A stretch of 16,506 bases of DNA, taken from positions 1-16,506 of the forward strand of contig JAHWIB010000028.1 of the NCBI GenBank assembly GCA_019322815.1, read 5' to 3'. Of this stretch, positions 1 through 6,500 are shown piece by piece; positions within the stretch are counted from its first letter, which is position 1, and every line of letters starts with the position of its first letter. The translations under genes were made by a program, and so were the position numbers. The notes under the pieces were generated by a model. It saw only the letters and a list, made by a program, of their open reading frames with translations, was not told where the DNA came from and did no database searches. This DNA comes from Candidatus Woesearchaeota archaeon. GTDB taxonomy: Archaea > Nanobdellota > Nanobdellia > Woesearchaeales > WJKL01.

Positions 1-27
1 TAGCTATAATTGGAAGCATTTGGCTTA

Positions 28-252
28 TCATTTTTTATGTTTCTCCTTAAGGTATTGCATATCTTTTTCCATAGCTTTTTTAGTTTCTTTGTCTTTTGTT
101 ACATTTCTCAATTGATTTAATCTTCTGATGATTGTTGCATAGCTGTCTTTTTTAACAGCTTTGTTTAGAATTGCATGCCTTGCAGAATCAGACTGGGTCT
201 TTTTCCAGCCATATAATCCGCCTGGCATTACTTTAGCCCATTTTCTTGGCAT
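28..252 (-). CDS. Small basic hypothetical protein (74 aa)
   Basis: Function not recognised. The product is short, strongly basic and soluble, with no signal peptide or membrane segment. It begins MPRKWAKVMPGGLYGW, contains a predicted helical middle (ATIIRRLNQLRNVT) and ends in a Lys/Glu-rich helix. The charge would suit nucleic-acid or ribosome binding, but this is inference. A GAGGT sequence lies about 12 nt before the ATG. The gene starts 36 nt after the stop of the winged-helix-like gene on the same strand, so the two are probably co-transcribed. It ends in a tandem TGA TAA stop. The regular residue composition and tidy operon spacing support a real gene. Confidence 0.7.
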   Translation of the reverse strand: MPRKWAKVMPGGLYGWKKTQSDSARHAILNKAVKKDSYATIIRRLNQLRNVTKDKETKKAMEKDMQYLKEKHKK

Positions 253-288
253 ATTTTTGAAACCTCTTTTTGAATACTTTGATTTTTT

Positions 289-675
289 TTATCTTATTTC
301 TCTCAACCACATCAAACCGACTTTTATCATCAATCTGTTGAATTTGTCGCTTATCTTGTATGTTTTCTTGTAAAGATCATAATCAACTAATCCCATGCTT
401 TTCATGGGTGTAAGGATTCTGTCGTAAAACTGCCTTTTGTTGTAAGAAAGCAATGGAGCCTGTTTTTTGAAAGGAGATTTATCAGCAGTTGTATCTACTA
501 ATCTTCCTTCATGCAGCTGCGTTGCAAATATAGACATCTCTGTCTTGCCTATCTCTCCTCCATTTTCCTTTATATATTTAATTAGAAGTTTAGCTACTGT
601 TTCCTGCTGATCTGTTGCAAATATTATTTTGAATATATCTTCTGGTAAATTAAACTGGTCAAATAGTATTACCAT
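289..675 (-). CDS. Winged-helix-like DNA-binding protein (128 aa)
   Basis: Probable transcriptional regulator; no specific family recognised. The helical N-terminal half (about residues 20-55) and the stretch at about residues 75-110 (YNKRQFYDRILTPMKSMGLV then YDLYKKTYKISDKF) look like a winged-helix recognition helix followed by a two-strand wing. There is no membrane segment. The start ATG at 673-675 is preceded by a GGTGGT purine-rich site. Upstream, three copies of the octamer AACTAGTA in alternating orientation surround the promoter, which suggests autoregulation. The small basic gene at 28-252 follows 36 nt downstream. Alternative: a non-regulatory wHTH protein of the archaeal replication or repair machinery. 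The fold call is by eye. Confidence 0.6.
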   Translation of the reverse strand: MVILFDQFNLPEDIFKIIFATDQQETVAKLLIKYIKENGGEIGKTEMSIFATQLHEGRLVDTTADKSPFKKQAPLLSYNKRQFYDRILTPMKSMGLVDYDLYKKTYKISDKFNRLMIKVGLMWLREIR

Positions 676-696
676 TGTTTACCACCACCCAAATAC

Positions 697-778
697 AACT
701 AGTAAATATATTCTCATATATAAATGTTACTATTTTGTATACTAGTTTTAACAAATGTAACATAACCAAACTAGTATA
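697..778 (-). promoter_or_regulatory. Promoter/operator cluster of ACTAGT palindromes
   Basis: A TATA-like TATATTTA (minus strand) lies at 703-710, 28-35 nt before the ATG at 675. AACTAGTA occurs at 697-704, as its complement at 740-747, and again at 769-776. The last two belong to a perfect 11-bp inverted repeat, TATACTAGTTT (738-748) and AAACTAGTATA (768-778), separated by 19 nt. A nested inverted pair, ATGTTAC (724-730) and GTAACAT (757-763), overlaps it. The proximal copy abuts the TATA box, where a bound repressor would block TBP. The nearest candidate binder is the product of 289-675 (inference). Confidence 0.55.
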
Positions 779-841
779 AAAATAGAAGGATTTAAGTTTA
801 TCATTATATGATTAATATTAAAAATATTTTTTTATTTTAAG

Positions 842-962
842 GGTCTGTCCCAAATCTCGTTCGCTCAGCTGAGACTACTATTAAAATAATTATATCAGCT
901 GACGATGAGGTCTTATGATAAGCATCCTAGCTCACTTGCCGATTGGCGACTTGGGACAGACC
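842..962. mobile_element. Non-autonomous MITE with TIRs and 10-bp target duplication
   Basis: A 121-bp element is bounded by perfect 12-bp terminal inverted repeats, GGTCTGTCCCAA (842-853) and TTGGGACAGACC (951-962); allowing one mismatch the match extends to 15 bp. It is flanked by a perfect 10-bp direct repeat TTATTTTAAG (832-841 and 963-972), the signature of transposition. Inside are a palindrome CTCAGCTGAG (864-873) and a related TCAGCTGA (895-902), but no ORF. It would need a transposase in trans. The target-duplication length fits families making 8-12 bp duplications, but I cannot assign a family. Together with the operator cluster it accounts for the gene-free 676-1009 stretch. Confidence 0.88.
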
Positions 963-977
963 TTATTTTAAGAAACA

Positions 978-985
978 TTTAAATA
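978..985 (+). promoter_or_regulatory. TATA box of tRNA-Ala
   Basis: TTTAAATA lies 25-32 nt upstream of the first tRNA base, the standard archaeal box A distance. It starts only 5 bp after the right target duplication of the MITE, so the insertion replaced whatever lay directly upstream, including the usual place for a BRE. Confidence 0.6.
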
Positions 986-1045
986 GGCATTATAAAAATA
1001 ATTTATTGGGGGCTCGTTGTCCAACGGCAAGATACCCGCTTGGCT

Positions 1046-1091
1046 TTTTCAACTCTGTTGAAAAGTTTAGAAAAACAGGGTTTTTCCAAAA
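1046..1091 (+). other. tRNA-Ala intron 1 (anticodon loop, 37/38), 46 nt
   Basis: The BHB is canonical: outer helix CCCGC/GCGGG, central 4-bp helix UUGG (1040-1043)/CCAA (1086-1089), 5' bulge CUU (1044-1046) and 3' bulge AAU (1090-1092). Cutting between bulge bases 2 and 3 on each side yields this intron. It holds two strong hairpins, UUUUCAAC/GUUGAAAA and AAAAAC/GUUUUU. Confidence 0.75.
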
Positions 1092-1112
1092 TGCGGGAGA
1101 TTCGGGTTCAAT

Positions 1113-1128
1113 AAGATAATCTTGAAAA
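1113..1128 (+). other. tRNA-Ala intron 2 (T loop, 59/60), 16 nt
   Basis: Outer helix is the T stem UCGGG/CCCGA. The central helix is UUCA (1107-1110)/UGAA (1123-1126), with 5' bulge AUA (1111-1113), 3' bulge AAU (1127-1129) and a minimal AGA/UCU inner stem. Standard BHB cutting restores a 7-nt T loop UUCAAUU. Confidence 0.75.
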
Positions 1129-1154
1129 TCCCGACGAGTCCATTAAATAGAGGT

Positions 1155-2000
1155 ATGATAAGATTGATTTTAGATGATGCAAAACCTTTGATAGAATTAG
1201 CACTAAGAGAAGATATTGGGAAAGGAGATATCACTTCTGATAGTATTATTCCAAAGGACAAGAGAATAGAAGCAGATGTTATTGCAAAGGAAAGTGGTAT
1301 TGTCTGCGGTTTAGATATTATAAGATTAGTTTATAAGACAATTGATCCAAATCTTGTTTTTAAGAAAAAATTAAAAGATGGAGAAAAAGTAAGAATAGGA
1401 CAAAAGATTATTAATATCAAAGGAAATGCAAGAAGTATTTTAACAGGGGAAAGGATTGTTTTGAATTTTTTGAGTGCTTTAAGCGGAACAGCAACTACAA
1501 CAAGGAAATATGTTGATAAGATTAAGAAGTATAAAACTAAAATATTGGATACAAGAAAAACAATTCCTGGATTCAGGATTCTACAGAAATATGCTGTCAG
1601 TATTGGAGGTGCTGTAAATCACAGAATGGGTCTTTATGATATGGTTTTAATCAAAGATAACCATATTGAAACAAATGGCGGGATCAAAAGCGCTGTTGAA
1701 TCTGTCAAGAAAAAGATTTCTAAAAATATCAAGATTGAAGTTGAAACAGAAACATTGAAACAAGTAGAAGAAGCTTTGGAATCTGGAGCTGACTGGATCA
1801 TGCTTGACAATATGTCTGTTGAAAACATGAAAAAGGCTGTTGAAATGATAAAAGGAAAAGCTAAAATAGAAGCTTCTGGAGGAATTACATTAGATAATCT
1901 TGAAGATGTTGCCAAAGTAGGAGTTGATTATATTTCTATAGGTGCTTTAACACATTCATTTGATAAAATTGATTTTTCAATGGTTGTTAAGAATGATTGA
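1155..2000 (+). CDS. nadC: Quinolinate phosphoribosyltransferase (281 aa)
   Basis: Converts quinolinate and PRPP to nicotinate mononucleotide, CO2 and PPi in de novo NAD synthesis (cytosolic). Family landmarks run in order: LREDIGKGDITSD (17-29) in the N-terminal domain; TGER (97-100); DTRKT (132-136) with its phosphoribosyl-contact Arg; GGAVNHRMGL (151-160); KDNH (167-170); EVETET (195-200); MLDNM (216-220); and the phosphate-binding SGGIT (241-245) and SIGALTHS (261-268) of the barrel. Length is normal. I start at 1155, just after tRNA-Ala, because the longer frame from 1122 begins inside the tRNA intron. GAGGT lies directly before the ATG. The stop overlaps the next start by 8 nt. No nadA or nadB is in view, so the quinolinate source is unknown. 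Confidence 0.95.
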   Translation: MIRLILDDAKPLIELALREDIGKGDITSDSIIPKDKRIEADVIAKESGIVCGLDIIRLVYKTIDPNLVFKKKLKDGEKVRIGQKIINIKGNARSILTGERIVLNFLSALSGTATTTRKYVDKIKKYKTKILDTRKTIPGFRILQKYAVSIGGAVNHRMGLYDMVLIKDNHIETNGGIKSAVESVKKKISKNIKIEVETETLKQVEEALESGADWIMLDNMSVENMKKAVEMIKGKAKIEASGGITLDNLEDVAKVGVDYISIGALTHSFDKIDFSMVVKND

Positions 2001-2514
2001 ATTAGAAAAAACTTATCTGGCTAAATTTATACCATCTAAATTAGAAAACAAAAAAGAAATGATAGATATCTATATCCCAGATGGCATTGATCATGCACCA
2101 ATAAGAATAAGAAAAAACGGGAATAAATTCTGCATAACAAAAAAACAGCCAGCTAAAGAAGATGATTGTTCTGTATTAATCGAGCAAACAATTGAACTTA
2201 GCGAGGCTGAATTTATTGAATTAGAAAAAGAGATCAAAGGAAGAAGAATAGAAAAAATAAGATACAATTTTAATCATAATGGAAACATAGCTGAGGTTGA
2301 TGTTTTCCAGGGAAAATTAAAAGGATTAGTATTAATTGATTTTGAATTTAAGACAGAAGAAGAAAAAGAAGGATTTGAAATGCCTGATTTCTGCTTGGCA
2401 GATGTTACCCAGAAAGAATTTATAGCAGGAGGAATGCTTTGCGGAAAAAGCTATGAAGAAATAGAAGAAAATTTAAATAGAATAGGATATAAAAAAATAG
2501 TTATAGGTGAATAA
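1993..2514 (+). CDS. CYTH-domain phosphohydrolase/cyclase-like protein (173 aa)
   Basis: A CYTH (triphosphate tunnel metalloenzyme) protein. Known members hydrolyse inorganic triphosphate or thiamine triphosphate, or make cAMP; the substrate here cannot be told. It starts with a degenerate form of the N-terminal ExExK signature (IELEKTYL, residues 2-9), followed by paired basic residues IRIRK (37-41), a Glu-rich strand (EQTIELSEAEF, 64-74), RRIEKIRYNF (84-93), and the acidic strand pair EVDVF (101-105) and LIDFEF (114-119). These alternating charged strands line the tunnel in the family. The ATG at 1993 lies inside the end of nadC (ATGATTGA overlap), implying translational coupling. An earlier in-frame ATG at 1960 would add 11 residues that do not fit the family. 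Confidence 0.8.
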   Translation: MIELEKTYLAKFIPSKLENKKEMIDIYIPDGIDHAPIRIRKNGNKFCITKKQPAKEDDCSVLIEQTIELSEAEFIELEKEIKGRRIEKIRYNFNHNGNIAEVDVFQGKLKGLVLIDFEFKTEEEKEGFEMPDFCLADVTQKEFIAGGMLCGKSYEEIEENLNRIGYKKIVIGE

Positions 2515-2515
2515 A

Positions 2516-2923
2516 ATGGAAGAATGTATATTCTGCAAAATAATAAATGGAGAAATTCCAAGTTCAAAGGTTTATGAGAATGACAAGGTAATTGCTTTTT
2601 TAGATATTGCTCCTGTCAATAAAGGGCATACACTAGTTGTTCCAAAAGAACATCATAAGGATATTATGGATACACCTGATAATATACTGGCAGAAACAAT
2701 TAAGGCTGTAAAGAAGGTGGCAAAAGCTGTTATGAAAGCAACTGGCGCAGAAGGATTTAATCTAGGAGTTAATAACGGCAAAATAGCAGGCCAGCTTGTG
2801 ATGCATCTGCATTTTCACATTATGCCAAGATTCGAGAATGATGGATTAAAGCTCTGGCCTGGCAGAAAATATGAAGGCAATGAGATAGATGAAATTGCCA
2901 AGAAGATAAGCAGTCTGCTTTAA
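2516..2923 (+). CDS. HIT-family nucleotide hydrolase/transferase (135 aa)
   Basis: A histidine-triad protein of the HINT/Fhit superfamily, which hydrolyses nucleotide phosphoramidates or dinucleoside polyphosphates. The triad is HLHFHIMPR (97-105) with catalytic-region His97, His99 and His101. The N-terminal CIFCKI (4-9) carries the CxxC that binds zinc in many prokaryotic HIT proteins, together with His46. GHTLVVPKEHHKD (37-49) and FNLGVNNGKIAGQ (81-93) are also typical. The start is taken at ATG 2516, six bases after GGTGA at 2506-2510; the GTG at 2507 would consume that ribosome site. It ends the nadC-CYTH-HIT operon, a grouping that suggests nucleotide and cofactor housekeeping. Confidence 0.92.
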   Translation: MEECIFCKIINGEIPSSKVYENDKVIAFLDIAPVNKGHTLVVPKEHHKDIMDTPDNILAETIKAVKKVAKAVMKATGAEGFNLGVNNGKIAGQLVMHLHFHIMPRFENDGLKLWPGRKYEGNEIDEIAKKISSLL

Positions 2924-2999
2924 TCTAAAGATTATCCCAAAAATTATCCTTTATTTCTTGAAGTTTTTGAACTATTTACGTAATGGTAAAAAGAAGTAA

Positions 3000-3557
3000 T
3001 TAGAACCAATAACCTGCTGTTAAAACAATAATTCCTTTCACATTCTCACTTCCAATCATCATAATATAATTGAATTTTGCATCAATTCTATCAAACAAAG
3101 TGTTTATTCCAACGCCAATACCAACGCTTGTACTTGATTTTTCATCATGAACACCCATTGCTGGAATATCTATATCGGAAAATTCACTTAAAAAAGCAAG
3201 CCCTCCAGTAAAATAAATATCTGCAATACCTATTGATTTAGATTGATAGACTGCATCAACTCTTAGCAAAAAACTATCTGTTTCTATATATTGTTCAGAT
3301 GATCTAAAATAATCCAAATTTGCTTCAAGACCTAAATTCCTAACTCGCTCTATATCAAACCCATATGATACGCCGACTGCAAAAGAGGCATCATAATCTT
3401 TTTCTTCTTCTGCTACAGGACAGACTAACCCAGCTTTTGGTTCTATATATTGGTCTGGCAGAGGCGCGCATCCAATTGCTAATGAAGTAATACCTGCCAA
3501 AGCCCATATCTTAACTTTTTTAACTATTGATTCAAGATTCCCTATAATATTCATCAT
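3000..3557 (-). CDS. Putative lipoprotein with outer-membrane-type beta-barrel pattern (185 aa)
   Basis: Not recognised as a named family. A basic n-region (KKVK, 13-16) and hydrophobic stretch (17-29) end in SLAIGC, a plausible lipobox with Cys30 as lipid anchor. After a linker (31-55), about seven amphipathic beta-strands follow with alternating small/aromatic residues: ASFAVGVSYGF, LGLEANLDYF, SFLLRVDAVY, IADIYFTGGLAFL, SVGIGVGINTLF, DAKFNYIMMIG and GIIVLTAGYWF. The final residue is Phe, as in bacterial outer-membrane porins. This layout resembles 8-strand OmpA/OmpW-like barrels, which is odd in an archaeon. Its ATG overlaps the stop of the giant Cys-rich gene by 4 nt (ATGA), so the two are translationally coupled. 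Alternative: a soluble beta-rich lipoprotein. Confidence 0.6.
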   Translation of the reverse strand: MMNIIGNLESIVKKVKIWALAGITSLAIGCAPLPDQYIEPKAGLVCPVAEEEKDYDASFAVGVSYGFDIERVRNLGLEANLDYFRSSEQYIETDSFLLRVDAVYQSKSIGIADIYFTGGLAFLSEFSDIDIPAMGVHDEKSSTSVGIGVGINTLFDRIDAKFNYIMMIGSENVKGIIVLTAGYWF

Positions 3558-6500
3558 TCATCACAATATTCATAACATTTTCCAAAACTGCAAACTTTTA
3601 TGCAGTTGATGCATCTTCCTAGAGTACATCCTTTTGGACATTGTTCAATTAATTGTCCATTGTCAGAATAACTGCAAGAAGCAGATGGAGTTCCTGGATT
3701 ATTGCAAATATAAGTTCTATAATAATCCCAAACATCATCTGCATTGCAATATTCATTTCCAATAAAGTCATCTGTACCGCAGTCAGAATCATAATAACAT
3801 TCAATTGCTGCACAATTTCCTTGATAACATGTATCAGTGCATGTTTCTTTTAACTGATTATTATCTGCATAATCGCATGAAGATGAACCAGTTCCAGGAT
3901 TAGAGCAGCTATAGTCTCTAAATGTGTCCCAGACATTGTCTCCATTACAGTAATCATTATCTAACCAATAATCTGCAGTGCAGTCATTATCATCATAACA
4001 TTCTACTGCAACACACAATCCAGATTCGCATGTGTCTGTACATATCTCTTTTGACTGGCTTGCATCAGAGTATGAGCATGATGCTAAAGCTGTTCCTGGG
4101 TTGCTGCAAGTATAAGTTCTGTAATCCTGCCAGACATCATCTCCGCTACAGTATGTACTGCCTACCCATCCGTCTGTTCCGCATTCAGCATCATTATAAC
4201 ATTCTATTGTAGCGCAAGAACCTTCATAACAAATTTCTGTGCATGTTTCTTTTAATGATGAAGTAATGCTGCTTGAACAGCTTGATGAAGAAGTTCCTGG
4301 GTTGCTGCAAGTATAAGTTCTGTAATCCTGCCAGACATCATCTCCGCTACAGTATGTACTGCCTACCCATCCGTCTGTTCCGCATTCAGCATCATTATAA
4401 CATGATATTGGGTCACAACTTCCTCCAGAACAAGTATCTGGACATGTTTCTTTTAATTGATTATTATCAGAGTATGAGCATGAAGAAGATGGAGTTCCTG
4501 GACTGCTGCATGTATAGGTTCTATAACCTTGCCAGACATTGTCTCCGCTGCAGTATGTACTGCCTATCCATGTATTTGTTCCGCAGTCTGAATTTGAATA
4601 ACATTCAATTGTAGCGCAAGCGTTACTATAACATGTGTCAGGACAGTCTTGTTTTAATTGTCCGTTATCAGAGTATGAGCATGAAGAAGATGGAGTTCCT
4701 GGATTGCTGCATGTGTAGGTTCTGTAATCCTGCCAAAGATCGTTGCCGTTGCAGTAAGAACTGCCTACCCATGTATTTGTTCCGCAGTCTGAATCAGTAT
4801 AACATGATATTGTAGTGCAAGAGCCAGACCAGCAAGCATCTGCGCAAGTTTGAACTAACTGCTCTTCAATATATTCGCTTTCATAACAGGCTCCTGAAAG
4901 ACATCCTCTGTTATAACATGTTCTGCTCTTATATACATCTCCTGATTTGCAATAATTACTGCTCCAAGAACCACAGCTGCCTGTGCCGCAGTCTTCAATT
5001 AATTGGGAAGAATCTGAATATGAACAAGCTGAACTAGTAGTGCCTGGATTTGTGCATGAATAAGTCCTGTAATCCTGATAAACATCATCACTTGTACAGT
5101 ATGTATCTCCTACATAACCATCTGAGTCACAATCAGAAGTTGAATAACATTCAATTACTTCTGAAGCTGGCTGGAAATCCAAGGCTCCACCATATATGCC
5201 TGGTGGAATAAAGTTAGCTAAAACTGTAAAACCTGGATCTAGTTTATACACTCTTTTATTAGTATAATCAGAACTCCAATAAAAACTTCCATCATAAGCA
5301 ATACCATAAGGACTTGAACTAGGTGCATTATGATCACTATGCGCAACCCCACTAAACCATTCAATCGAATAGACTTTTTGATCAACCATATCAGCATTTA
5401 ATATCCAATAATCGTTAGCACATCCCAAACCATAGGGATAATCTCCGGGGGTATTAAAACTATCTGAAACAGTACCATCAGTTGACATCCTATAAATTTT
5501 ATCATCAGTGCTATCTGAAACCCATAAATAACTTTTACACCAAGTTAGTCCGCTAGCAGAAGAACTAGGAGCATTGATTGTATCTACTATTATGCCAAAT
5601 GTAGTTACTTTGTAAACTTTATCAGCTTGAGCATCAACAATCCACAGATGGCTTCCATCCCATGTAATTCCAGTAGATGCTGATCCAGGGCTGTTAAAAC
5701 TATCAACAACAGTTCCGTCAGTCGTTAATTTGTAAATTTTATCATTCCACCAGTCAACATACCATAAATAACCATCAACAATGCACTGTCCTCCATCGCA
5801 GCCATCGCTGCAAGAGGTATATAATTGAGGAGTAGTTGAGTGTGAGCAGCTTGATGATGTAGTTCCTGGATTGATGCATATGTAGGTTCTATAATCCCAC
5901 CAAACATCTCCAGAATTGCAGTAAGGATAACCTACATACCAATCAACTCCACAGTCTGAATTTGAAGAACATTCTATAGAAACACAAGCTCCTGCTTGGC
6001 ACTCATCTGGACAACTTTCGATCATATTAGGAGTTGTGCTGCTTGAACAGCTTGAAGAAGGTGTTCCTGGATTATTGCAGTCATATGTTCTATAATCCCT
6101 ATAAACATCTCCTCCGCTGCAGTAGTTGCTTCCAGCCCAGCCGTCAGTACCGCAGTCTAAATCTGAATAGCAGGCAATACCTACACAACTTCCTCCAGAA
6201 CAAGTATCTGGACAATTTTGTTTTAGTGTAGGTGTATCTGTGCTGCTGCAAGAAGATGAAGGTGTTCCTGGATTATTGCAGTCATAGGTTCTATAACTTT
6301 GATAAACATCATTTCCACTGCAGTATGTACTGCCTACCCATCCATCTGTTCCGCAGTCTGAATCAGATGAACAACCAACAGCCTGGCAACTAGGATTGTT
6401 ATCAATACACATCTCATCTGAATTGCAATTATCTTGAACAGACCAAGCACCCCACATTATAGATCCAGTACAGCTGCTGCTTGAACCACTGCAATATTTA

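Larger units (their letters stand above)
1010..1142 (+). tRNA. tRNA-Ala(GGC), split by two introns
   Basis: Acceptor GGGCUCG (1010-1016) pairs with CGAGUCC (1135-1141) and includes the G3-U70 wobble that defines tRNA-Ala; the discriminator is A1142 and CCA is not encoded. D-loop landmarks A14, G18G19 and A21 are present, with a C13/A22 mismatch in the D stem. Anticodon stem CCCGC (1035-1039)/GCGGG (1093-1097) and anticodon GGC at 1042-1044 are clear. The T stem UCGGG (1102-1106)/CCCGA (1130-1134) is interrupted in its loop. Removing introns 1046-1091 and 1113-1128 gives a 71-nt tRNA with 7-nt anticodon and T loops. The predicted position 37 is U, which is odd; a one-base shift of both cuts would restore the usual A37. 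nadC starts 12 nt downstream and may be co-transcribed. Confidence 0.9.

Noticed and set aside
842..962. C/D-box or other structured ncRNA with a long terminal stem
   Set aside because: The perfect 10-bp target duplication flanking perfect terminal repeats is explained by transposition; C and D box matches inside are weak and wrongly spaced.
1122..1154. Longer NadC start at 1122
   Set aside because: It begins inside the tRNA-Ala T-loop intron and adds residues unlike the family; ATG 1155 fits NadC length.
2924..2999. Possible gene or RNA between the HIT and barrel genes
   Set aside because: A short convergent AT-rich spacer with no ORF, no clear hairpin and only weak T runs.
3922..4815. Plus-strand open frames antisense to the Cys-rich gene
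   Set aside because: They recur with the same period as the coding repeats and encode Cys/Tyr-rich nonsense with no ribosome sites; they are shadows.
3611..6373. CRISPR or satellite array
   Set aside because: The repeat period is 201 bp, exactly in frame, and encodes conserved Cys-rich units of one protein.
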